From: Dehalobacterium sp040766325
GTDB lineage: Bacteria > Bacillota > Dehalobacteriia > Dehalobacteriales > Dehalobacteriaceae
Direction of reading: 5' to 3'
NCBI GenBank assembly: GCA_040766325.1
Contig: JAXGQR010000006.1
Coordinates: forward strand, 109,538 to 173,537
Length of the DNA stretch: 64,000 nt
This document shows, in pieces, positions 9,022 to 16,657 of the stretch. Within the stretch, counting starts at the first letter, position 1. Every line of letters begins with the position of its first letter. The translations under genes and the position numbers were made by a program. The notes beneath the pieces were generated by a model. It had not been told where the DNA came from, ran no database searches, and saw nothing but the letters and a program-made list of their open reading frames with translations.

Positions 9022-10224
9022 ATGTATTGGGCGGATCAAAAAACCAGATCCCTGCGTTCCATCGGGATCTTAATATTGTTGCTCTCTATCGGGGAAGGGA
9101 TGGTCGCCCCGGCCATTCCCCTGGTGGGCAAAGAGTTAGGAGCCTCTTATAGCTTAATCGGTTTTTTCATGACCGGCTATTCTGTGGCTTATGGCATCAT
9201 GACGATCCTTTCCGGGCGCTTGTCCGATCTCTGGGGCAGAAAAAAGATCCTCTTATTTAGTGTCCTCCTCTGCTTTGGTGCTTCCTTAGGATACTCCTTT
9301 GCCCAAACTCCTCATTTTTTCTTAGTCTTCCGCACCTTGGAAGGAATGAGCAGAGGGATTTTGTGGGTTGTGTTGGAGGCGATCTTAGCGGATAACACCA
9401 CGCCTTTAAACAGAGGGCGGGAATCAGGACGGTTTACTTTCTGCTATGGGATGGGAGCGATGTCCGGTTCTCTGATCGGTGGTTTGATTATGGAACATTT
9501 CCCTTTGACGGCCGTTTTTCCTGCTTACCCGGTACTTTCTGTCCTGGCTTTGGTTATTGGATTATGGGGTATCACTGAAGTAACTCCTATAGGGGAAGGG
9601 TCTCATGGAGAAGTAGCCTCCGGAGCACGAGCATTTTGGCAGGAATTTAAAATTATTTGGCCCTTCTGTTATCTCTTTTTTGCTTATGCCGGTTTTCTCT
9701 ATACCATTTCGGGTATGTTATCCATGGTAGCAGGATATTTCCAGGTCTCATATTTAGGCATTGGTTTAATTTTTGCTCTATTTTGGGGTTGTCGAACTAT
9801 CTCCTTCGCTCTTTCCGGAAGATTATCCCATAGTGTAGGGAGAAAGCCCTTGTTTATGGGGGCTTGTACCATGCTTTCCATCGCCGCCCTTTTATTTATA
9901 ACAGGAGGAAGCTTTGGTACCCTTGCCTTGGCTGCTGTTTCCGGAGGCATTGGTACAGGATTTATGTTTCCGATGTTAATTGCCAGTGTCGCAGACAGCG
10001 CTTCTCCCGGATACAGCGGCTTTGATTTAGGACTATTGGAGTTCGTCGGTTCTTTGGGCATGATTTCCCAGACCGGGCTTTCCGGTCTCTTAGGGGAGCA
10101 TGGAGGGGTGGAAATGACTTATTCCTTTACCCTGGTCGTTTCTTTAATTGCCTTTGTGGTGGCAGTTTTGTTTATTAAAAAAGATGTCGTTCGATCTAAA
10201 GAAAATTCCTATGACCTAACTTAA
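9022..10224 (+). CDS. MFS transporter
   Basis: This 400-residue major facilitator has about twelve hydrophobic segments and the loop 2-3 signature GRLSDLWGRKK (about residues 70-80), repeated in degenerate form as GRLSHSVGRKP in the second half. The family includes drug, sugar-phosphate and organic-acid carriers; nothing here identifies the substrate. A strong AAGGAGG precedes the ATG. It is monocistronic and convergent with the DUF362 gene, whose stop lies only seven bases away. Confidence 0.88.
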   Translation: MYWADQKTRSLRSIGILILLLSIGEGMVAPAIPLVGKELGASYSLIGFFMTGYSVAYGIMTILSGRLSDLWGRKKILLFSVLLCFGASLGYSFAQTPHFFLVFRTLEGMSRGILWVVLEAILADNTTPLNRGRESGRFTFCYGMGAMSGSLIGGLIMEHFPLTAVFPAYPVLSVLALVIGLWGITEVTPIGEGSHGEVASGARAFWQEFKIIWPFCYLFFAYAGFLYTISGMLSMVAGYFQVSYLGIGLIFALFWGCRTISFALSGRLSHSVGRKPLFMGACTMLSIAALLFITGGSFGTLALAAVSGGIGTGFMFPMLIASVADSASPGYSGFDLGLLEFVGSLGMISQTGLSGLLGEHGGVEMTYSFTLVVSLIAFVVAVLFIKKDVVRSKENSYDLT

Positions 10225-10231
10225 TCTGAGC

Positions 10232-11314
10232 TTATTTTATTTCTTCGATGAAATAATCTTGTGTACCAAGACCCCTTTTTTCCAATTCGTCTAGTTGGAT
10301 AAAGGGGTTTTTGCCATGCAGACGTTGGAAAAGATGACCAGTGGTGCCCAATTTGAGACCTTGAGGAATACCGGCGGGGATCAGATCCTCGGTTTTTATG
10401 GCATCAAGGCTGGCTTTTTCAATGGCGACAATATCCTGAGATGCCATGATACCAATATCCGGGATCATTGAAGGGGTGGTAAAACCCCAACAGTCGCACA
10501 AGGCGGTGATGTTGGTCAAAAAATTAATGTAGAAAACATGGCCCGGTGCAAAGGTTTTCAAGACGACTTCTGTACAGATGGCCATGCCGGTTTGAAAATC
10601 TCCATATTGTTCATTTTCTACGGTGATAGCATTGGTGGGGCATATCTTTACACAATGCTGGCAAAAGGTGCAATCATGAAAATTAATCCGATATTTGTTC
10701 TCTTTAGTAAATTTATTGGCGTGATAATTGCAACTTTGTACACAAGCTTCGCAATGGGTGCAAAGATCCTCCTGCCAGCTTAAGCCGCCGGATAAATGGT
10801 GGATCTGTTGCCGGGTGCGATCCGTAACACAGCCCATAGCAATGTTTTTGCAGGCTCCCCCATACCCACAGGCCCCGTGTCCTTTCACGTGGGATAGATC
10901 AATCATTACCTCTGCATCCTGGATGTGACCGGCGACATCAATATCCTTTAAGGTTTTAAAATCAACCTTGTGTTCATAAAAGTATTGATCCATGATGCCG
11001 CAAGCAGGGGTGATGGGCGCACCTAAATATTCCTCTGTATAACCTCGATCCTGTCCTCCGGATACAATTTGATCGGTAATAAAAACTTTAGCCCCATACT
11101 CTTTTAGACAATCTATGAGGGTTTTAACAAATATGGGATGAATCGTAGAATAACCGATCTTTCTGCCCAGATGCATTTTGATCACGGTCCATTTGTCTTT
11201 AACCACTTCTTGCAACTCCATTTTAGCGATGAGCCGGTGAAATTTGGCCGGTAGGGTGTCCTCCAGCTCATATTTATCAAATTTTACTGATGAAAAGAGA
11301 ATTTTCGCGCTCAT
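10232..11314 (-). CDS. DUF362 domain protein with two [4Fe-4S] ferredoxin motifs
   Basis: This 360-residue cytoplasmic protein has a large DUF362 region with an embedded bacterial ferredoxin insertion. Two Cys clusters are visible near residues 185-230: CTHCEACVQSC and CTFCQHCVKICP, each suited to one [4Fe-4S] centre. Such proteins are common in anaerobes, but their reaction is not established; electron transfer is likely. The frame is open to 11332, but the ATG at 11314 has an ideal GGAGG in the reverse complement and starts MSAKILF. It is transcribed toward the MFS gene. I do not recognise a specific gene name. Confidence 0.85.
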   Translation of the reverse strand: MSAKILFSSVKFDKYELEDTLPAKFHRLIAKMELQEVVKDKWTVIKMHLGRKIGYSTIHPIFVKTLIDCLKEYGAKVFITDQIVSGGQDRGYTEEYLGAPITPACGIMDQYFYEHKVDFKTLKDIDVAGHIQDAEVMIDLSHVKGHGACGYGGACKNIAMGCVTDRTRQQIHHLSGGLSWQEDLCTHCEACVQSCNYHANKFTKENKYRINFHDCTFCQHCVKICPTNAITVENEQYGDFQTGMAICTEVVLKTFAPGHVFYINFLTNITALCDCWGFTTPSMIPDIGIMASQDIVAIEKASLDAIKTEDLIPAGIPQGLKLGTTGHLFQRLHGKNPFIQLDELEKRGLGTQDYFIEEIK

Positions 11315-11552
11315 AAATATTTCCTCCTGCATATTTAAAATAAACTCTGCCTAATAATAAGAAGTGAAAAATGAAGAAAGATGAGTCATTTTCTTAATAT
11401 TATACCATCAAATGTGAAAAGCTTACAAAATGAGTTTACAAAGAAGTTTTCCTTTGTCATCTTGGTCAAGCACTCGATTTACTAATGGTTCATACCATAA
11501 TATAGACTTGTAAATGTTAAGGGCACCTACAGGAAAGAGAGGAGACAGTTTT

Positions 11553-12644
11553 ATGAAAAAAGGGAAAATTAAATATGTTTTTCCCGGGGGCAACACCCCA
11601 CGGGGTTTTTATTCTTTTTATCATGATGGTCTTAAGAATATGGAGAGAATCTTTATTCTAAAAGGAGGACCGGGCACGGGGAAATCTACTCTCATCCGGA
11701 AAGTAGGCTTGGAGATGGTGGAACGAGGGTTTGCGGTGGAGTTTTGGCAATGCTCTTCCGATAATGACTCTTTAGATGGGGTCATCATTCCGGATTTTAA
11801 AATTGCTATTATCGACGGCACCTCTCCTCATATGGTAGATCCCAAATATCCGGGAGTGGTGGAGCAATTAGTAAATTTAGGCGATCATTGGGATGAAAAA
11901 TATTTAAAATCCCATAAAAATGTCATAAAAAAATTAGTTGATGAGATCAGCGCCAGCTTCCAAGACGCCTATAGGCAGTTAAACCAGGCACAAAAGGTTT
12001 ATAAAGCATGGAAAGACATTAATAAGGCGGCCATGGATTTTAATAAAGTTAATCAAAAAACGGAACTGTTAATGCAGGAAATATTCAGCGTTCACGCACC
12101 CTTTGTGCGCCATATGTTCGCATCTGCCATTACCCCCAGGGGTTTGGTTAACTTTATCAACAGTATTACGGAAGATTGCAAAAAACGTTATATTCTAAAA
12201 GGCTTACCGGGGACGGGAAAATCCACCTTGATTAGAAAAATTGCCGAAGGGGCCGTGGAAAGAGGCTATCAGGCGGATTTTTATCATTGCGCTCTCGACC
12301 CGGACACTTTGGACATGGTAGTAATTCCTCAGTTGGGCATTGCTGTATTCGACGGTAGCAATCCCCACCTGGTGGAACCTGAACGAGCCGGTGATACGGT
12401 GATTAATATGATGGATGCTTTGGATTTGGAGGAGGTGGGGCAACAAAAGGAAAAGACTGAGCAGCTAGATGGTGAATTTAAACAGTATCTGCATGAGGCC
12501 ATCGGTAAACTTGCCCAGGCCAAAAAGCTTCATGATCAATTGGAGGGTTTTTATATTAAGGCCATGGATTTTGAAGCTGTAGAGCATACGGGGACACAAA
12601 TATTTAATAAAATCTTAAGTCAGATGGCAAAAAAGGAGGTGTAG
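11553..12644 (+). CDS. Tandem P-loop ATPase of unknown function
   Basis: This 363-residue cytoplasmic protein consists of two tandem, clearly related P-loop domains. Repeat 1 has FPGGNTPRGFYSF, Walker A GGPGTGKST (about residues 40) and IAIIDGTSPHMVDP. Repeat 2 has ITPRGLVNF, Walker A GLPGTGKST (about 225) and IAVFDGSNPHLVEP. An intragenic duplication is thus evident. The family is common in Firmicutes as an uncharacterised ATPase and I cannot assign a substrate. The ATG at 11553 has GAGAGGAG upstream and is preferred to TTG/other upstream starts. Its last 176 bases are copied downstream at 16371, forming a direct repeat around an insertion. Confidence 0.8.
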   Translation: MKKGKIKYVFPGGNTPRGFYSFYHDGLKNMERIFILKGGPGTGKSTLIRKVGLEMVERGFAVEFWQCSSDNDSLDGVIIPDFKIAIIDGTSPHMVDPKYPGVVEQLVNLGDHWDEKYLKSHKNVIKKLVDEISASFQDAYRQLNQAQKVYKAWKDINKAAMDFNKVNQKTELLMQEIFSVHAPFVRHMFASAITPRGLVNFINSITEDCKKRYILKGLPGTGKSTLIRKIAEGAVERGYQADFYHCALDPDTLDMVVIPQLGIAVFDGSNPHLVEPERAGDTVINMMDALDLEEVGQQKEKTEQLDGEFKQYLHEAIGKLAQAKKLHDQLEGFYIKAMDFEAVEHTGTQIFNKILSQMAKKEV

Positions 12645-12673
12645 ATTCGTTCTATCCTTCTTTTTCTTCTATT
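12469..12673 (+). repeat. 205-bp direct repeat, left copy (native 3' end of ATPase gene)
   Basis: This stretch contains the last codons of the P-loop ATPase gene plus 29 bases downstream. It recurs at 16371-16575 with only one visible difference (C at 12492 versus A at 16394). The match begins and ends abruptly at the stated positions. It marks the left boundary of an insertion. Confidence 0.95.
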
Positions 12674-12685
12674 CGCGCGTGGCGT

Positions 12686-12705
12686 GGGGACGTTTCGCTT
12701 GCCAC
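12686..12705 (+). repeat. REP-like terminal sequence, left
   Basis: GGGGACGTTTCGCTTGCCAC is nearly the reverse complement of 16329-16348 (two mismatches in 20). Both share the GGGGACG/CGTCCCC core seen again in the palindrome at 51871-51951. Confidence 0.75.
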
Positions 12706-12722
12706 TATCAACTTGGTATTTG

Positions 12723-13469
12723 TTAAACTCGTTCAATGATACCTCTGCCTATGCCTAAAACCCTGCTAAGCTGACGATTACTTGCACCAGTAAACTGTTT
12801 GATGTCTTTTATAATTTTATCCCTTTCTTTCTTGGGCAAACTATTAATCATTTCCGGTTCAGCATAAGTGTTCACGATCAGATGCTTTAAATCTTCATCC
12901 GAATATTTTAACTTAACTTCATATTCCATAGGTTGGTCATTATTCAGCATCTTCATAAATTCTATAAATTCCACCTGGTTCTTAAAAAATTGTTTGATAA
13001 ATATTGGGTTTACCAAGTCTAAATCAGACTTATTAACATAATTTTGATAACTACTCCATCTGTAATGGGAAATATCCTGAACCAACCCTGCTTTTATTGG
13101 ATTTTGATGAATATAACGCAAGACTGTTAATAAATATCCCTCATCTTCCACGGGTTCACTTTTATACCTGTTTTGAAACAAGTGACCGGTTCTGGAATAT
13201 TTTAAATTATGCCATTGTACATAGCTGACAGCTATTCTTTTGATCGTGGTACCGATTTCTTCTGACCCTTCTTTCATTAACAAATGAACATGATTATTCA
13301 TGAGACAGTAACCATAAAGATCATAATTGCTTTTCTCTTTAGCTCGGGAAAGATAAAATAAAAATTTTGCTCGATCTTCATCGTCCAAAAAAATTTCCCT
13401 TTTATCAATGCCTCTTAACATGGCATGATAGATGCCCGTACTGCTTTTAATTCTTCCTTGTCTTGCCAT
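12723..13469 (-). CDS. REP-associated tyrosine transposase (RAYT, Y1/IS200-like)
   Basis: This 248-residue protein has an N-terminal Y1 HUH-transposase domain. The metal-binding motif appears as NNHVHLL (about residues 60-65), and the likely catalytic tyrosine lies in AVSYVQWHN (about 87). GHLFQNRYKS and LRYIHQNPIKAGL are characteristic of the RAYT branch. A C-terminal helix-turn-helix-like tail (TGASNRQLSRVLGIGRG) ends the protein, as in many clostridial members. RAYTs are mostly single-copy, domesticated enzymes that act on REP palindromes; REP-like sequences flank this copy. The gene appears intact. Function on DNA is inferred from family. Confidence 0.9.
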   Translation of the reverse strand: MARQGRIKSSTGIYHAMLRGIDKREIFLDDEDRAKFLFYLSRAKEKSNYDLYGYCLMNNHVHLLMKEGSEEIGTTIKRIAVSYVQWHNLKYSRTGHLFQNRYKSEPVEDEGYLLTVLRYIHQNPIKAGLVQDISHYRWSSYQNYVNKSDLDLVNPIFIKQFFKNQVEFIEFMKMLNNDQPMEYEVKLKYSDEDLKHLIVNTYAEPEMINSLPKKERDKIIKDIKQFTGASNRQLSRVLGIGRGIIERV

Positions 13470-13761
13470 AAATCATCCCCCAGAGTCATATTACTGTTTA
13501 TTTGCTGTGACGTCAATCAATAGTTCCTTTCACCCCCTTCTTTGTCACGCCATTAAAAGTCCTGTCAAGGCGAGATATTTTCCCCCCGATTGTTCCCTCC
13601 AAGAACCACGCTTCTGAAGAGAGAAAATACAATCTGGATTTAATTGTTTCTTCAGGATAATCCAAATACGTGGACTATTTCCTTAATTGAAAGTTATTTA
13701 ACAAGGATAAAGATACAAAAAAGATATATTTATATGTTAACCTATATTTGGGGGTGGAAAA

Positions 13762-14442
13762 ATGGTTTTTAAACTTCTTTTGGTTGAAGATGATGCTGAA
13801 ATAAGAGAAATCATCACAGATTATTTTACAGAGAAAAGTAATGGGACTTTTAGTATTGATTATGGTGAGACAGGGAGTGAAGGCCAGGAAAAATGCCTTG
13901 AAGAAAAGTATGATTTGGTACTTTTGGATATTATGCTGCCTGGGGTTGATGGGTTTGTAATTTGCAGGGAGCTTAGAAAAACAAGCGATGTACCTATTAT
14001 TTTTATTACGGCAAGACATAATGAAAATGACAGATTGTATGGATATCATCTTGGATGTGATGACTATATAACTAAGCCCTTTTCCTTGGCAGAGCTTTAT
14101 GCAAAGGTTAGAGCCTTATTAAAACGCTCCAAAGGAATGGTGAGAAATGAAGTAATGATGGCGGGCTGCATAAAATTAGATCCCTATCGTTATACAGTTT
14201 ATGTCAATGAGAGAGAAGTAACATTAGCCCCCATGGAATTTGCGATTTTAAAAATACTTATGGAAAATCTGGGAAAGGCAGTAAGTAGGGAGAGTCTGCT
14301 AATTCGGCTTTGGGGATATGATTTTGATGGGAACGACAGGGTAGTAGACAACCATGTGAAAAAGCTGCGCAAGGCCTTGGGGGATGGTTCCACGCAGATT
14401 AAAACTGTGTTTAAAAAAGGCTATAAACTGGAGGATAGATAA
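13762..14442 (+). CDS. OmpR-family response regulator
   Basis: This 226-residue regulator has a receiver domain (about 1-120) with the acidic pair EDD at residues 9-11, phosphoacceptor Asp56 in LLDIMLPG, and the conserved Lys in YITKPFS, followed by an OmpR winged helix (about 130-225) containing LLIRLWGYDFDGNDRVVDNHVKKLR. All key residues are present. The kinase gene begins one base after the stop. The sequence is visibly more AT-rich than uvrB or the ATPase gene, consistent with acquisition along with the insertion. The signal is unknown; similar pairs in Firmicutes often control antimicrobial-peptide transporters. Confidence 0.92.
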   Translation: MVFKLLLVEDDAEIREIITDYFTEKSNGTFSIDYGETGSEGQEKCLEEKYDLVLLDIMLPGVDGFVICRELRKTSDVPIIFITARHNENDRLYGYHLGCDDYITKPFSLAELYAKVRALLKRSKGMVRNEVMMAGCIKLDPYRYTVYVNEREVTLAPMEFAILKILMENLGKAVSRESLLIRLWGYDFDGNDRVVDNHVKKLRKALGDGSTQIKTVFKKGYKLEDR

Positions 14443-16143
14443 TTGAAAAAATACAGCAAAGAGGATAATTTATACCCGTATCATCTGGGCATTTCTTGCC
14501 ACATATCTGGTACTGATGACCAGTTTTAGTGTTTTTTAATATCCCAGGAAAAGAAAGCAGCAGGAATGGAGCTCGGGGCACATGCTTTACATCTCAATAA
14601 TAATGTTGAATCTGCCATAAAAGATTATATCGACAGCAATAATCAAGTCACGGATATCGTCAAAATAAAAAAGGAGTTGATAAAAAAGTCAACTTTGTTT
14701 ACCGCTCTAGGAACAGAAATGGCTGTTTTTACAGGTGATTATAAGCTGCTTTTTAATACAAATAATGACTACTGGTTATGCAGCTATACAGAACACAAAG
14801 TAGGAAGCACGCATTATACAGGATATGGATATTTAAATCCCAAGGAGTGGTTTAGTGAAGAGGAAGTAACAGCGTTGGAAAATTATCTAAATGCAAATCC
14901 TAAGCCTAAAAAGACAGGGGATTTTCATAGGTATTTCGCTGATTTGAAAGGGTTTTGGGTCGATAATGAAATGATTATTCCGGATAAAATAACTGTCAAT
15001 CCAATGTATGCCGATACCTTTGATGAAGAGGGAAATGTAGTTTCAAGCAGAGGGGTGCACACAGATGATATTGTCTATACTTCAAACTATGAAAACACGA
15101 GAAATTTGCCATATTTTGAACATGGTAACATCCAGACGCCGACTAACGGCAATCGCAACAGTGAAAAACAAATTGAGCTGCGCCATATGGTTATAGATCA
15201 GGAAAAGTTAAAAGAATCAACGAAATTAATAGGTCCTTCCAGCGAAAGAACAGATTTCTTAACCTATCGGTATTACTTAGCGCTACCTTATCAGAATACG
15301 ATCAAAGTCATAGATGAGGAAAACTATTACAGTGACTTTTGGACAGTGATTACCCGGGACATTAATATATGGGGGCGGTGCTCCGCTACCTTAGCCTTTG
15401 TTTGGATTTCCTGCTTAATAGCATTTATCATCGTAGCTTCAATCCTTTCAAAACAAACCTATAAAACTTATCAGGAGAGAGAAGAGCTTGAAAAACAGCG
15501 CCAAGAAATGACTCATGACCTGGCCCATGATTTAAAAACACCTTTAAGTATTATTTCAGGGTATGCCCAAAATTTACAAGAAAATATCCATACAGAGAAA
15601 AGGGAGTATTATGCAAGCCATATCCAAGCTAATGTTGGCCGTATGGATAAAATAATCCGAGGCATGCTTGAGATGACGAGATTAGAATCAGATTCCCTTC
15701 AAATAAGGTTTGAGGATATATCCCTTGGTAAGGCAAGTAACGAGATTATTAATCGTTACAGGCAAATATGTCATGAAAAATCTATAACGGTTTGTCTGGA
15801 AGGTGATGCAGTCGTCAAGGCAGATTATTCATTAATGCTGCGCGTTATTGATAATTTCTTTATTAATGCCCTTGATAACACACCTGAAGGTGGCTCCATT
15901 AGCATTAGGATACTTGACGATGCATTTGAAATCCATAATAGCGGAAGTCATGTACCTGAAGATAAAATAAACGAAATATGGCTTCCTTTTAAAAAAGCTG
16001 ATCTATCACGGAGTAATCCAAAAGGTACAGGTCTTGGTCTTTCGATTTCACGTACAATTTTAGAATTACACGAATTTTCTTATGGTGCTGAGAATAGTAA
16101 TGATGGAGTTGTATTTTGGTTCAAATTTCGGGAGGAGATATAA
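14443..16143 (+). pseudogene. Sensor histidine kinase, 5' end frameshifted
   Basis: The kinase partner of the preceding response regulator. From 14566 the frame is open and encodes an extracytoplasmic sensor region, a membrane helix (DNA about 15385-15445), the HisKA H-box with DLAHDLKTPLS, the N-box FFINALDNTP and the G-box GTGLGLSIS. The N-terminus is split: a TTG start at 14443 leads to a TAG at 14527, while the first membrane helix (IIYTRIIWAFLATYL) is read from 14465 in the next frame and ends at TAA 14537. Removing one A from the run 14446-14451 and adding one T to the run 14532-14537 restores a continuous product of about 566 residues. Real decay or assembly error cannot be separated here. 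Confidence 0.82.
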
Positions 16144-16145
16144 AC

Positions 16146-16187
16146 ATGGCATTGCATAAAATTCTAGACATCAAAGTCCGAAGATAA
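16146..16187 (+). other. Truncated small ORF after the kinase
   Basis: GGAGGAGA precedes an ATG at 16146 and a 13-codon frame (MALHKILDIKVRR) that stops at 16187. The strong ribosome site suggests this is the start of a former third gene of the two-component operon, cut by the insertion's right-hand rearrangement. Too short to assign a family. Confidence 0.4.
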
Positions 16188-16328
16188 CAGTCTTTTTTTA
16201 AAATTTAGGAAAACCGCAACATAATTATTTTTTCTTTATCGTACCGATTAAAACGATCAAAAGACATTGTTACGGTAGGTTTGGCGGGAGCCGAGCAGAC
16301 AGTCCTCCCGGTTCTTCATCATCATAAC

Positions 16329-16370
16329 GTGGCGAACGAAACGTCCCCTTGCCATACGTCCCCTTGCCAT
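16329..16370 (+). repeat. REP-like terminal sequence, right, with tandem 15-mer
   Basis: GTGGCGAACGAAACGTCCCC (16329-16348) mirrors the left REP-like sequence. It overlaps two perfect tandem copies of ACGTCCCCTTGCCAT (16341-16355 and 16356-16370), which end exactly where the second direct-repeat copy begins. Confidence 0.8.
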
Positions 16371-16575
16371 ATGGTGAATTTAAACAGTATCTGAATGAGG
16401 CCATCGGTAAACTTGCCCAGGCCAAAAAGCTTCATGATCAATTGGAGGGTTTTTATATTAAGGCCATGGATTTTGAAGCTGTAGAGCATACGGGGACACA
16501 AATATTTAATAAAATCTTAAGTCAGATGGCAAAAAAGGAGGTGTAGATTCGTTCTATCCTTCTTTTTCTTCTATT
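16371..16575 (+). repeat. 205-bp direct repeat, right copy (partial ATPase gene)
   Basis: This is the duplicate of 12469-12673. It carries an unusable fragment of the ATPase C-terminus without its own start region and is joined on the right to the uvrB upstream DNA. The single difference from the left copy implies a young duplication or ongoing gene conversion. Confidence 0.95.
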
Positions 16576-16614
16576 GGGACTGGAACAGCACATTTTTATC
16601 TATATCGGGTATGG

Positions 16615-16620
16615 TATAAT
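16615..16620 (+). promoter_or_regulatory. Likely -10 element of the uvrB promoter
   Basis: A perfect TATAAT lies 38 bases before the uvrB ATG, just downstream of the repeat. The -35 region is poor. No LexA-type box was recognised. Confidence 0.5.
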
Positions 16621-16657
16621 AGAAGTATATTGTTAAGTTGTAAAGTGAGTGAGAAAA

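Larger units (their letters stand above)
12674..16370. mobile_element. RAYT/two-component insertion between direct repeats
   Basis: About 3.7 kb separates the two 205-bp repeats. It holds a REP-associated Y1 transposase on the minus strand, an AT-rich two-component system on the plus strand, and REP-like sequences at both inner ends (12686-12705 and 16329-16370) arranged as an imperfect inverted pair. Deleting the segment plus one repeat copy would rejoin the ATPase gene to the uvrB upstream region. The element boundaries are seen in the sequence; its mobility is inferred. Direct repeats of this length are not ordinary target-site duplications, so recombination or template switching is more likely than simple transposition. 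Confidence 0.7.

Noticed and set aside
13675..14049. Minus-strand frame opposite the response regulator
   Set aside because: It overlaps conserved receiver-domain codons and has no family-like sequence.
16349..16546. 65-codon frame matching the ATPase C-terminus
   Set aside because: It is only the coding tail carried in the right direct-repeat copy, with a fortuitous start in REP-like DNA and no ribosome site.
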